Part shown: piece after piece, positions 33,517-41,552 of the stretch
How the letters are laid out: every line of letters starts with the position of its first letter
How positions within the stretch are numbered: position 1 is the stretch's first letter
Source: Thermoplasmata archaeon
Lineage (GTDB): Archaea; Thermoplasmatota; Thermoplasmata; Lutacidiplasmatales; UBA184
NCBI GenBank assembly: GCA_021796385.1
Contig: JAJYXQ010000069.1
Coordinates: forward strand, 24,378 to 70,916
Length of the DNA: 46,539 nt
Direction: 5' to 3'
Made by a program: the position numbers and the translations under genes
The notes under the pieces: generated by a model
Databases searched by the model: none
Told to the model about the DNA's origin: nothing
What the model saw: the letters and a program-made list of their open reading frames with translations, nothing else

Positions 33517-34359
33517 ATGGCCGATTGGGGTCTTGAGAATCGGATGGCTCGAATGATCCGACCCTCGACGGGGAGGAGCGTCATGCTGGCGGTGGACCAT
33601 GGCTACTTCATGGGCCCTACCCATCGCCTTGAAAAGCCCCGAGAGACCATCACTCCACTCCTGCCGTACTGCGATGCGATCGCCTTGACGCGCGGGGTAC
33701 TTCGCAGTTCGCTCGATCCTTCGGCGGACGTTCCGGTCATCCTCCGCGTCTCGGGCGGCGCTAGCGTGCTCAATGAAGACCTCTCCCACGAAGACATCAC
33801 CACCTCGATCGAAGAGGCAATCCGTCTCAACGCCTGCGCTGTCGCACTTTCCGTTTTCGTCGGTGCCCCCCACGAGCACGAATCGCTCGTCAACCTCTCA
33901 AAGTTGGTCGATGAGGGCGAACGGTACGGGATGCCGGTTCTCGCCATCACGGCGGTGGGGAAGGAGCTGGAAAAGCGGGATGCGCGTTACCTCTCGCTCG
34001 CCACGCGGATATGCGCCGAACTCGGGGCCCATGTGGTCAAGACGTACTACTGCGACGGATTCGACAAGGTCATAGAAGGGTGCCCTGCCCCCATCGTTGT
34101 GGCCGGGGGTCCGAAGTTCAAAACCGACCGGGAAGCCCTCGAACTCGTGAAGAGTTCCGTGGATCTGGGTGCCGTGGGTGTGGATATGGGTCGGAACATC
34201 TGGCAATCCGAGCGCCCCGTGCCCATGATCCGTGCGGTCCGTTCGATCGTGCACGAGCGGGCGACCGTGGACGAGGCCTTGACCATCCTCCAGGAGCCGG
34301 TCAAGGATGGGACCCTCGTCAATTCTTCTCGCCGAGCGAGAACTCCGGCCAAGACCTGA
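33517..34359 (+). CDS. LsrF/DhnA-type class I aldolase (3-hydroxy-5-phosphonooxypentane-2,4-dione thiolase-like)
   Basis: 280-residue TIM barrel of the DhnA class I aldolase family. It resembles bacterial LsrF closely: ADWGLENRMARMIRPSTG, VMLAVDHGYFMGPT, LTRGVLRS, VVKTYYCDGF (with the Schiff-base Lys in VKTYY) and VGVDMGRNIWQS. LsrF thiolytically cleaves phosphorylated autoinducer-2 derivatives. No other lsr gene is present, so the archaeal substrate may differ; related enzymes make fructose-1,6-bisphosphate or the aromatic precursor ADH. Start ATG 33517 matches the family; a TATA-like GGATAT lies about 42 nt upstream. Confidence 0.8.
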   Translation: MADWGLENRMARMIRPSTGRSVMLAVDHGYFMGPTHRLEKPRETITPLLPYCDAIALTRGVLRSSLDPSADVPVILRVSGGASVLNEDLSHEDITTSIEEAIRLNACAVALSVFVGAPHEHESLVNLSKLVDEGERYGMPVLAITAVGKELEKRDARYLSLATRICAELGAHVVKTYYCDGFDKVIEGCPAPIVVAGGPKFKTDREALELVKSSVDLGAVGVDMGRNIWQSERPVPMIRAVRSIVHERATVDEALTILQEPVKDGTLVNSSRRARTPAKT

Positions 34360-34425
34360 GTTCGCTCTTTCAGTCGGTGGTGTCGCCACGGAGTGCCGTT
34401 CCCACCGTCTTCTGGAGGAGTGATC

Positions 34426-35430
34426 TTAGGTCTTCTCTGGGGTTTCGGATGGGGTAAGCGCTAGGCAGGCGTTCTCGACACGGGCTCCCGCGGCGACATA
34501 GTATCCGGGACCGATAATGGAGTGCTTGACATGTGCTCCCCGGCCGATTTTCGCCCCATCCATGATCACCGCATCCTCGATAACTACCCCCTCTTCGGCA
34601 GACACCCCGTTCCCAAGGGTGACGTATGGGCCTACCCGCTTCGCTTCGATGGTGACCCCGGCCCCCACGGCCACTGGCGGCATGACGAAGTTTCCCTCGG
34701 GAGTATTCCAGGGGGTCCGCCGTCGCTCCGGGTGCGTGAAGAGGATACGTTGTGCGTTCAGCACTCGCGGTAAGGTACCAGCATCTTCCCACCAGGAATC
34801 GAAGGGGAGTCCAAAAACCCCTTGCTCCAGCAGACCCGGTAGTATCTCCCGTTCGAAGCTCACCGCCTTTCCGGCGGGAACGGCCTCCATGATCTCCCTT
34901 CTCCAGACCGAAGCCCCGGCATTGATCCAGTGGGAGGGGGCACTCGCAGGGTCGGGCTTCTCGACGAACCGGCGGATGCGGTAATCCGGTCCGAGGTCCG
35001 CCACACCGTACGGGGTGGTGTCATCGACATGGAAGAGGCTCATCACCCCCACTCCTCCCTTCTCGTTGAGCCATTTGATCATGGCCGAGATGTCGACACC
35101 ACTTACCACGTCCCCGTTCAACAGGATGAAGGGATCGGTGGCAAGGTTTTCGGCATTCTTCATCCCGCCCCCGGTGCCGAGCGGGGTGGCCTCCCGGACC
35201 ACGGAAACAGGCAAGGGATAGGGATGCTCCCTCAAGTACCGCTCGATGACCTCGCCCTTGTATCCACAGGCGAGACCGATCCGGTCGACGTTCTTCGGCA
35301 AGATGTCGAAGACGTGGTAGAGCGCACATTGTCCCGCCATCGGGATGAGTTGCTTCGGCACATGATAGGTGACCGGGCGCAACCGTGTCCCGAATCCCCC
35401 GACAAGGACGATGGCGGAAAGGGGAGGCAT
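34426..35430 (-). CDS. NDP-sugar pyrophosphorylase / mannose-1-phosphate guanylyltransferase-like
   Basis: Makes activated sugars (GDP-mannose or similar) from sugar phosphate and NTP. The N-terminal nucleotidyltransferase domain has VLVGGFGTRLRPVT with the lysine-containing PKQLIP, LLNGDV for metal binding and VEKP. From about residue 245 a left-handed beta-helix of hexapeptide repeats follows (VGAGVTIEAKRVG, AKIGRGAHVKHS). At 334 residues it fits this class. Nucleotide and sugar specificity cannot be fixed. The product could feed glycosylation with the flippase and surface protein elsewhere in the window. Confidence 0.83.
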   Translation of the reverse strand: MPPLSAIVLVGGFGTRLRPVTYHVPKQLIPMAGQCALYHVFDILPKNVDRIGLACGYKGEVIERYLREHPYPLPVSVVREATPLGTGGGMKNAENLATDPFILLNGDVVSGVDISAMIKWLNEKGGVGVMSLFHVDDTTPYGVADLGPDYRIRRFVEKPDPASAPSHWINAGASVWRREIMEAVPAGKAVSFEREILPGLLEQGVFGLPFDSWWEDAGTLPRVLNAQRILFTHPERRRTPWNTPEGNFVMPPVAVGAGVTIEAKRVGPYVTLGNGVSAEEGVVIEDAVIMDGAKIGRGAHVKHSIIGPGYYVAAGARVENACLALTPSETPEKT

Positions 35431-35508
35431 GGCGACCCGGGAGACACGGGAGGCTAAGAATCCTTTCTCCCACCGGTCCCGGGGGTGGTCACTGAGACGA
35501 TAGCCGGG

Positions 35509-35943
35509 TCAACCCCGCTTCACAACGAGCACGGGACACTTTAGGTGGTGCACGAGGGCGTCTGAAACGCTCCCCAGGAGCAGCCGACGCGCCGTCGATA
35601 GTCCACGCGAACCCATGACGAAGAGATCGGGCAACTCCTTTTCGGTGTACGCCAGCAGCTCGTCAACGACATGCCCTTCGAGGCACGCAGTCTTCTTCGG
35701 TGGAATCCCAAGCTCTGAAGCCTTCTTGGCAGCCTTGTCGAGGAGATCGTGGTAATACTTCGATTCGGTCTCCGGCAGCTGCGGAGGGACCCAAGGTTCC
35801 GTCGATGCGACGACGACCATGGTGGGGACCACGGTCACGATATGAAGCTCCGAGTGGTAACGCTTGGCCAAGTCGACAGCGAATTCCAAGGCCCGTTCGG
35901 CATGGGGCGAACCGTCCACAGCGACAACAATCTTTTCCATCAT
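35509..35943 (-). CDS. Universal stress protein, UspA family
   Basis: 144 residues: KIVVAVDGSPHAERAL at the N-terminus and GSRGLSTARRLLLGSVSDAL near the C-terminus, matching the ATP-binding G-2x-G-9x-G(S/T) motif, so this is probably the nucleotide-binding type. Last gene of the malic enzyme-acetyltransferase-USP run, 9 nt after the acetyltransferase stop. Role in stress signalling is inferred from family only. Confidence 0.88.
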   Translation of the reverse strand: MMEKIVVAVDGSPHAERALEFAVDLAKRYHSELHIVTVVPTMVVVASTEPWVPPQLPETESKYYHDLLDKAAKKASELGIPPKKTACLEGHVVDELLAYTEKELPDLFVMGSRGLSTARRLLLGSVSDALVHHLKCPVLVVKRG

Positions 35944-35952
35944 ATTGGGATG

Positions 35953-36468
35953 TCAGACCCCCTTGGCATGGAGCGAGGTGATGGGACGGAAACCATGCTT
36001 TGCATAAAACTTGACTGCGATCACGTTTTGGGAGGGGAACTCCGCGGTGACGATCCCAGCTCCCAGGCGCTTGAGGTGCTCCACGATCTCTCGGAGCAAG
36101 TACGCTCCGCCTCCTGCACGGCGGTAGGCTGGCATGAGATAGATATCGAGGATCACACCTTCCTTGATAGGGCTATAGAACGCGCGTTCCCGGATGGCCC
36201 CACGGGCCACCCCCACCACCCGTCCCAAGTCGTCTCCCGTCCCTTCAACGGCGAGGACCAGCGAACGCGGGTCTGCGATGTCGTTTTGCAACACCTTCAT
36301 GGCGACCTCCTGTGCGTCACTCCGCACAGAGAGCAGGGGGTCGAACTCGGAGTTCAGTCGCTTCAGTCGCACAAGGAGCGTGGCCAGCGTCTCCAAATCC
36401 TCCGCCCCAGCCTTGCGGATGTTCAACGGTGGATGAAGCGCTTTCTCCGGGATCTGTTCCATGGTCAT
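35953..36468 (-). CDS. GNAT-family N-acetyltransferase
   Basis: 171 residues with the acetyl-CoA-binding motif A: VILDIYLMPAYRRAGGGAYLL (the R-R-A-G-G-G-A loop), then a C-terminal FYAKHGFRPI, the usual GNAT ending. Start ATG 36468 overlaps the malic enzyme stop as ATGA; the upstream frame lies within that gene. Substrate (protein lysine, N-terminus or small amine) unknown. Position between malic enzyme and a stress protein suggests it might acetylate one of them, but that is speculation. Confidence 0.82.
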   Translation of the reverse strand: MTMEQIPEKALHPPLNIRKAGAEDLETLATLLVRLKRLNSEFDPLLSVRSDAQEVAMKVLQNDIADPRSLVLAVEGTGDDLGRVVGVARGAIRERAFYSPIKEGVILDIYLMPAYRRAGGGAYLLREIVEHLKRLGAGIVTAEFPSQNVIAVKFYAKHGFRPITSLHAKGV

Positions 36469-37910
36469 GATACACCTGCGTGGGATATAGGCCCCGTCGC
36501 GCCCGGTGGGGCGGTGGGGAGGAGCCCGTTCTCGATGAGGAGGCGGGCGAGCTTCTTCGGTCGGTTCATCATGCGGACCGCACTCTCCTCGTAATCGGCT
36601 CGGGTGCGACGGACACGGGCGATCCCCATCTCCTCGCATTTCACCGCGACGGCCGCGGCGACCTTGGGGAACACCTCGGCTTCCGCCATCGTTGGGAGGA
36701 TGTGATCCGGAGTGAGCCCACGTAACGCCGCACCTCGAGCGAGTTCGTGCGCGGCCACCAAGACCACTTCATCGGGAATCCCTCGGGCCCGAGCGTCCAG
36801 AACTCCGCGGAAAACCGGTGGGAATATGAGGGAGTTGTTCACCTGATTTGCGAAATCGCTCCGTCCGGTCGCGACAATGGCCGCCCCTGCGGTCTTCGCG
36901 ACCTCGGGCCAGATCTCCGGAGTGGGGTTGGCGAGCGCAAAGACGATCGGGTGCGGGGCCATGGCGCGGACCCATTCGGGGCGAACCGTGTTGGGGTCCG
37001 GGGTGCTGGCCGCCAGCAGGACATCCGCTCCCTGCAAGGCTTCCCTGAGGCCACCCTTCGTGCCCGCCTCGTTCGTGGTGAGCGCCAGTTCGTACTTCCA
37101 CCGATTCTGGAGCATGAGCTGGTCCAGATCCTCCCGCTCCGAGTGCAGGATGCCTTTGTGATCGACCACGGTCAAGGCACCCATATCTGCGTTCATTGCC
37201 TTCAAGAGGCGCGCGGTCGCAATGTTGGCCGCTCCCGACCCTAGGAGCACGATCCCAGTCTTCCAGATCTCCCGGCCCGTGAGCGCCAGGGCATTGATGA
37301 GACCGGCCACAGTCGCGGCAGCGGTTCCCAACTGATCGTCATGCCACACCGGGATGGGCATGGTCTTCTGCAGTTGCTCGAGCACGTGGAAGCATTTCGG
37401 GCTGGCTATGTCTTCGAGATTGATCCCGCCCACGGCGGGTGTAATCCTGCGGACCGTCTCGATGAGTTCTTCCGGAGATTTGACCTGCACCGGGAGCGGG
37501 AAGGCATTGACGCCACCCAAGTACTTGAACAACAATGATTTCCCCTCCATCACCGGGAGCGAGGCTTCGGGCCCGATGTTTCCGAGCCCGAGGACACGGC
37601 TCCCATCGGTCACGATGGCGATCGTGTTCCATCGGCCGGTGAGTTCGAACGCCTGCCCAGGGTCCTTGGCGATCTCCCGGCAGACCTCCGCCACCCCCGG
37701 AGAATAGAGATAGGAGAAGTCCGCCAATCCCGTGATCGGAACTTGGGGTATCACCTCCACCTTGCCTCCATAGCTGCGCGAAACGTCGACCGCCCGGCGA
37801 GAGAGCGCCGCAGTCTCCTCTTCCGCTGCGCGGGCCTCCTCCTGCTCCAATTCAGTAGAATCCGTCTTTGCAGGGAGGTCTTTCACTCTTCGTTCTGTGG
37901 CATCGGCCAT
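36465..37910 (-). CDS. Malic enzyme (oxaloacetate-decarboxylating malate dehydrogenase)
   Basis: Converts malate to pyruvate and CO2 with NAD(P). 481 residues: a charged 40-residue leader, the catalytic-Tyr motif YLYSPGVAEVC, TDGSRVLGLGNIGP, the Lys-containing GKSLLFKYLGGVNAFP, the metal region VWHDDQLGTAA, and the NAD domain with LLGSGAANIA. It ends after the NAD domain with no phosphotransacetylase extension, so it is the short form. First gene of the operon; ATG 37910, with no clear TATA before it. Confidence 0.9.
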   Translation of the reverse strand: MADATERRVKDLPAKTDSTELEQEEARAAEEETAALSRRAVDVSRSYGGKVEVIPQVPITGLADFSYLYSPGVAEVCREIAKDPGQAFELTGRWNTIAIVTDGSRVLGLGNIGPEASLPVMEGKSLLFKYLGGVNAFPLPVQVKSPEELIETVRRITPAVGGINLEDIASPKCFHVLEQLQKTMPIPVWHDDQLGTAAATVAGLINALALTGREIWKTGIVLLGSGAANIATARLLKAMNADMGALTVVDHKGILHSEREDLDQLMLQNRWKYELALTTNEAGTKGGLREALQGADVLLAASTPDPNTVRPEWVRAMAPHPIVFALANPTPEIWPEVAKTAGAAIVATGRSDFANQVNNSLIFPPVFRGVLDARARGIPDEVVLVAAHELARGAALRGLTPDHILPTMAEAEVFPKVAAAVAVKCEEMGIARVRRTRADYEESAVRMMNRPKKLARLLIENGLLPTAPPGATGPISHAGVS

Positions 37911-38022
37911 GGAGGGGACCTCAGATTTCTCTCACGGCTTTGGGAAATCTTACCTGGGGGAAGCTGAATGCACAGCCGGTTTCAAGCTGCATGGGCCATC
38001 ATCGCGACTACTCCCCTGTGGA

Positions 38023-38030
38023 CATATAAC
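38023..38030 (+). promoter_or_regulatory. TATA-like box upstream of a structured region
   Basis: CATATAAC predicts transcription starting near 38050 on the plus strand. That would place the start at the foot of the long hairpin at 38047-38100. Confidence 0.45.
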
Positions 38031-38043
38031 CTGAGTGGTGGCT

Positions 38044-38109
38044 CTTCGGATATGGGAATCAGGTGCGATGCCGAAGTGGGACACCTGGTTCCCTATTCCG
38101 GGTGCGAAG
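38044..38109 (+). repeat. Long imperfect inverted repeat (hairpin) upstream of hydrolase gene
   Basis: GGGAATCAGGTG (38054-38065) pairs with CACCTGGTTCCC (38082-38093): eleven Watson-Crick pairs and one G-T, with a 16-nt loop. Pairing continues outward with two single-base bulges (38047-38053 with 38095-38100), and CTTCG (38044-38048) can alternatively pair with CGAAG (38105-38109). It lies in a 254-nt gene-free gap and could be a structured 5' leader, a small RNA, or a remnant mobile-element end. Confidence 0.5.
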
Positions 38110-38164
38110 GAAATCCTGATTAGTCCTACGCTCGTCTCTTGTGGGACGCACAGCACAATTGTCT

Positions 38165-39031
38165 ATGCCAGAACTCACATCGGAAGTCGGAGGTCATAGC
38201 GTTCGCACTTGGGTCGAGGGCAAGGGTAAACCCCTACTCTTCTTCTACGACCAATGGCACGCATCCCCAGGTCTCTCCCCGTTGGTGGAGGAACTCCGCT
38301 ACCGATTCCGAGTCCATGCCGTCAACCCTCCCGGGTTTGGGGGCTCCTCACTCGCGGAAGAGAGTTCGATGACTACGAAGGAGTACGCCGCTTTCCTGGG
38401 GGAAGCTCTGGGCACGGTGACGGGCGGACGTGCGATCATGGTCTTGCACGACATTGGTCTCCCAATCGGCCTCGAGGCGCTTGCCGAGGGCTACGCCCCC
38501 CTCGACCGCCTGGACGGTGTAGTACTGTCGAATGGACCGCTCTACGAGGACCAAGTGCCGTCTTCCCTCTCCCCGAGGATGAGCCCCTTCCTACGGCTAC
38601 GTGACCTTCCCACCGACCGGATCGCACATCGGCGCAGGTTGCTCAAGCTTTACGGTAGCCCGGAGCAATTGGATGAGGCCCTCGCCGCCACCTGTTGGGA
38701 GCGTTACATCCAAGGCTATCTGCGTTCTCAGACCCGACTAGGCCAGTCACTGGAAGAGTCGCTTGCGGTCTCAAGGCAACGTCTCTCCAGGCTTGCTGAG
38801 TCCGGCATCCCGGTTCTGGTGCTCTGGGGCGAAGTGGACCCGCTTGGAGGCAAGGATATCGCACAACGGATCGGGGAGGACCTGCCGGAGGCGGAGGGAT
38901 TCCTTCTCCCCGGAGTAGGACATTTTCCCCATGTCGAAGCGCCTAAGGTCATGGCTGACGAGATTTTGGCCTTCCTTTCCCGTACTCGACCGCCCCCTCC
39001 TTCATCCATAGTGCCGTTTCCAGTTCGGTAG
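38165..39031 (+). CDS. Alpha/beta hydrolase with aspartate nucleophile
   Basis: 288 residues, alpha/beta hydrolase fold. Nucleophile elbow VLHDIGLPIG has Asp where esterases have Ser, as in haloalkane dehalogenases, epoxide hydrolases and haloacid relatives; oxyanion loop NPPGFGGSS; acid in LWGEVDPL; catalytic His in GVGHFPHVEAP. A helical cap lies at about 130-210. ATG 38165 (288 aa) is chosen; GTG 38141 is an alternative. Substrate unknown. A TATA-like GATTAG occurs about 45 nt upstream, and a stronger one with a hairpin leader further up. Stop codon TAG. Confidence 0.82.
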   Translation: MPELTSEVGGHSVRTWVEGKGKPLLFFYDQWHASPGLSPLVEELRYRFRVHAVNPPGFGGSSLAEESSMTTKEYAAFLGEALGTVTGGRAIMVLHDIGLPIGLEALAEGYAPLDRLDGVVLSNGPLYEDQVPSSLSPRMSPFLRLRDLPTDRIAHRRRLLKLYGSPEQLDEALAATCWERYIQGYLRSQTRLGQSLEESLAVSRQRLSRLAESGIPVLVLWGEVDPLGGKDIAQRIGEDLPEAEGFLLPGVGHFPHVEAPKVMADEILAFLSRTRPPPPSSIVPFPVR

Positions 39032-39368
39032 TTCGGGACTATCGGTAGTCACGCCCGTCCCAGGGCATGAATTTACGGATACGACACTTCACAAACCAGG
39101 AAGGCAACGCCCTCCGCCTCATCCCACACCCAGACCGGTTTGACTTTCGAAGGGCCCTTGCATCTCTGCTTGGCGCCATGAGACTTCGGATCTTGGTCAT
39201 GGAAGGCGACCCTGATGTCGCAGGAGAACCGAACGTCGACAAGTTTGCAGGGTTCGTAATCCACCCAGAATATGGGAATGGCGGGTCTACCGCACAGCCA
39301 CTCGATCGATCGCTTTCCCAAACAGGGACGCAGGTTTATAGGCCGCGAAACTTTAGGAATCCGGACAG
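39032..39368. other. Intergenic region, no confident gene
   Basis: About 340 nt. On the minus strand a frame from 39321 to 39073 encodes 82 residues (VDVRFSCDIRVAFHDQD, WVWDEAEGVAFLV), which looks more protein-like than a random shadow but has no recognised relatives. A plus-strand frame from 39067 covers the same bases. I favour neither. The right end holds the MetRS promoter. Confidence 0.35.
39331..39340 (+). promoter_or_regulatory. TATA-like box of metG
   Basis: CAGGTTTATA is centred about 33 nt before ATG 39369. It stands out clearly from its surroundings and supports the chosen start. Confidence 0.55.
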
Positions 39369-41552
39369 ATGGAACGCGTTCTCATCGGAGCGGCATGGCC
39401 GTACGTCAATGGTCCCCAGCATATGGGTCATCTTGCTGGGAACCTACTGCCCGCGGACATCTTCGCCCGCTATCAGCGATCCCGAGGAGATGAAGTGCTG
39501 TTCGTATCCGGTTCCGACATGCATGGGACGCCGACGGCCCTTCGGGCGGAACTGGAAGGGGTCTCACCGGAGGAACTCGCCCGTAAGTTCCACGAGATCG
39601 ACAAGGTTTCGTTCGAACGCCTTGGACTTTCGTTCGACCTTTACACCCATACCCACACGCCCACGCACGAAAGAACCGTGCAGGAGATCTTCCTCACTCT
39701 CCTCGAGAAACGGTACCTCGAGAAGAGGACGGAGGATTCCCCATATTGCGCCAAGGAGGATCGGTTCCTTCCCGACCGGTACGTCACCGGTACCTGTCCG
39801 CATTGTGGCAACCCGTCGGCCCGGGGCGATGAGTGCAGCGCCTGTGCGCGGGTGCTCGAGGCCCGTGAGCTTGGAAACCCGACCTGCAAGGTCTGTGGTT
39901 CTCCCGCCATTTTCCGCCCCTCGGAGCAATTCTACTTCCTCCTCCCCAAGCTTGCTTCCGAAATCAAGGCGTATCACGATTCTGTGAAGGAACACTGGAG
40001 GCCTTCGGTCCGGGCCTTCACTGAGAACTACTTGGCAGCCGGTTTGCGCCCGCGGCCCATCACCCGGGATATCAATTGGGGGGTTCCTGTACCTTTGGAA
40101 GGCTATTCCTCCAAGCGGATCTACGTCTGGTTCGAGGCCGTGATCGGTTATCTTTCCGCTGCCCAGGAGTGGGCCGCAAGGACCGGCAACCCAGACGGCT
40201 GGAAGCGGTTCTGGGCAGCGTCGGAGCCCGGGAGGGTTTACAATTTCCTAGGGAAAGACAACATCACCTTCCACACCGTGCTCTGGCCCGCGATCCTCAT
40301 CGCGGTTGGTGGGCTCAAGCTTCCGTACGATGTCCCGGCCAACGAGTTCGTAAACCTCTCGGGTTCCCGCATCTCCAAATCCGACACGACAGGCAAGGCG
40401 GCTTCCCCAATCTTCCTTCCGGAACTGCTCGACCTCTACGAACCGGAGGCCCTCCGTTTCTACGCCGCATACCATGCCCCCCAGAACCACGATTCCGAAT
40501 TCAACCTGGATGAGCTCACCCATGAGCGAGACCAGATCCTCGCGGATCAGTGGGGGAATCTCGTGCAACGCGTGCTGAGCTTTGCGAAGTCCCAACTCGG
40601 GAACCGCATACCTGCCCCCCCCTCCGGGTGGACCCCCGAACGTTCCGCCCTCGTCATTCGAGTGCGCTCGACCATCTCCAAGTATGAGGTGGAACTCGAC
40701 CGGGTGCAGTTGAAAGAAGGCCTTGAGACCGCCCTCGATCTAGTGCGGGAGTCGAACCGACACTTCCACGAGTCGAAACCCTGGTCCACTGAAGAAGCTT
40801 CGCGGAATGCCACCGTGTACGAGACGATCTGGTCGATCCGAGCCCTGGCCGTCCTACTATCACCTTACCTTCCGTTCTCCTGCCAAAAGGTCGCCGAAAT
40901 GCTAGGAGAGCCTGAACTAGCCGGTTCTGAAGGTTGGCGCCGGCTCCAAGACCCTCCTGAAGCGGGACGTCCTCTGGGTCAAATCGTCCCGCTCTTTCCC
41001 AAGGAGCGGCCAGCATCCAAGGCACCTGCGGAACCTACTCCTGTCCCGGCCCGGCTGGACGTTCGGGTGGCCATCATCCGGGAGGTGAGCCCGCACCCGA
41101 ATGCGGAGCGGCTCTATGTCCTCAAGCTCGAAGATGGAACCCCGACGGGAAGGACGCTGGTGGCGGGGCTGCGCCCATATTACGCTCCCGAGGAACTGCG
41201 CGGAAAGCATGTGGCTTTCCTTGCAAACCTCGAACCACGCACATTGCGTGGCATCCGGTCCGAAGGGATGCTCCTTGCGGCCTCTGCGGGCCCCATCGTC
41301 TCGATCATCCGGGCTCAAGACAGTTCCCGTCCGGGGACCGGTCTCGTCGGTGCTCCGACCGATGCCACCCTGATCTCGCACGAGGAGTTCACCCGGGCCC
41401 GACTTTCGATCGCCTCGGGAGCGGTTCACGTTCCGGGGGCACTCCAGGTCGTACGGAACGATGCTCAAGGAGAAGCCCAAGTGCTCCGCCTCACCGACGG
41501 CTCCGTGCTCTTTCCAGACCGGGACGTGCCCGCCGGTACCTCGGTCGCATGA
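39369..41552 (+). CDS. metG: Methionyl-tRNA synthetase with fused C-terminal tRNA-binding domain
   Basis: Class I synthetase charging tRNA-Met. The HIGH box is HMGH (18-21). The connective insert has three CxxC pairs (Cys143/146, 156/159, 173/176), enough for zinc knuckles of the E. coli/archaeal type. The KMSKS box appears as RISKS (334-338), with Arg at its first position. A helical anticodon-binding domain spans about 390-515, then a Pro-rich linker and a Trbp111/EMAPII-like domain (about 562-660; HPNAERLYVLKLEDG, LRGIRSEGMLLAA). An extra ~65-residue C-terminal segment follows. At 727 residues it is a full fused form. In many archaea this tRNA-binding domain is separate. The PHP gene overlaps by ATGA. 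Confidence 0.94.
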   Translation: MERVLIGAAWPYVNGPQHMGHLAGNLLPADIFARYQRSRGDEVLFVSGSDMHGTPTALRAELEGVSPEELARKFHEIDKVSFERLGLSFDLYTHTHTPTHERTVQEIFLTLLEKRYLEKRTEDSPYCAKEDRFLPDRYVTGTCPHCGNPSARGDECSACARVLEARELGNPTCKVCGSPAIFRPSEQFYFLLPKLASEIKAYHDSVKEHWRPSVRAFTENYLAAGLRPRPITRDINWGVPVPLEGYSSKRIYVWFEAVIGYLSAAQEWAARTGNPDGWKRFWAASEPGRVYNFLGKDNITFHTVLWPAILIAVGGLKLPYDVPANEFVNLSGSRISKSDTTGKAASPIFLPELLDLYEPEALRFYAAYHAPQNHDSEFNLDELTHERDQILADQWGNLVQRVLSFAKSQLGNRIPAPPSGWTPERSALVIRVRSTISKYEVELDRVQLKEGLETALDLVRESNRHFHESKPWSTEEASRNATVYETIWSIRALAVLLSPYLPFSCQKVAEMLGEPELAGSEGWRRLQDPPEAGRPLGQIVPLFPKERPASKAPAEPTPVPARLDVRVAIIREVSPHPNAERLYVLKLEDGTPTGRTLVAGLRPYYAPEELRGKHVAFLANLEPRTLRGIRSEGMLLAASAGPIVSIIRAQDSSRPGTGLVGAPTDATLISHEEFTRARLSIASGAVHVPGALQVVRNDAQGEAQVLRLTDGSVLFPDRDVPAGTSVA

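Noticed and set aside
33325-33879. 185-residue N-terminal extension of the Hef helicase
   Set aside because: No similarity to helicases and overlaps the divergent aldolase gene.
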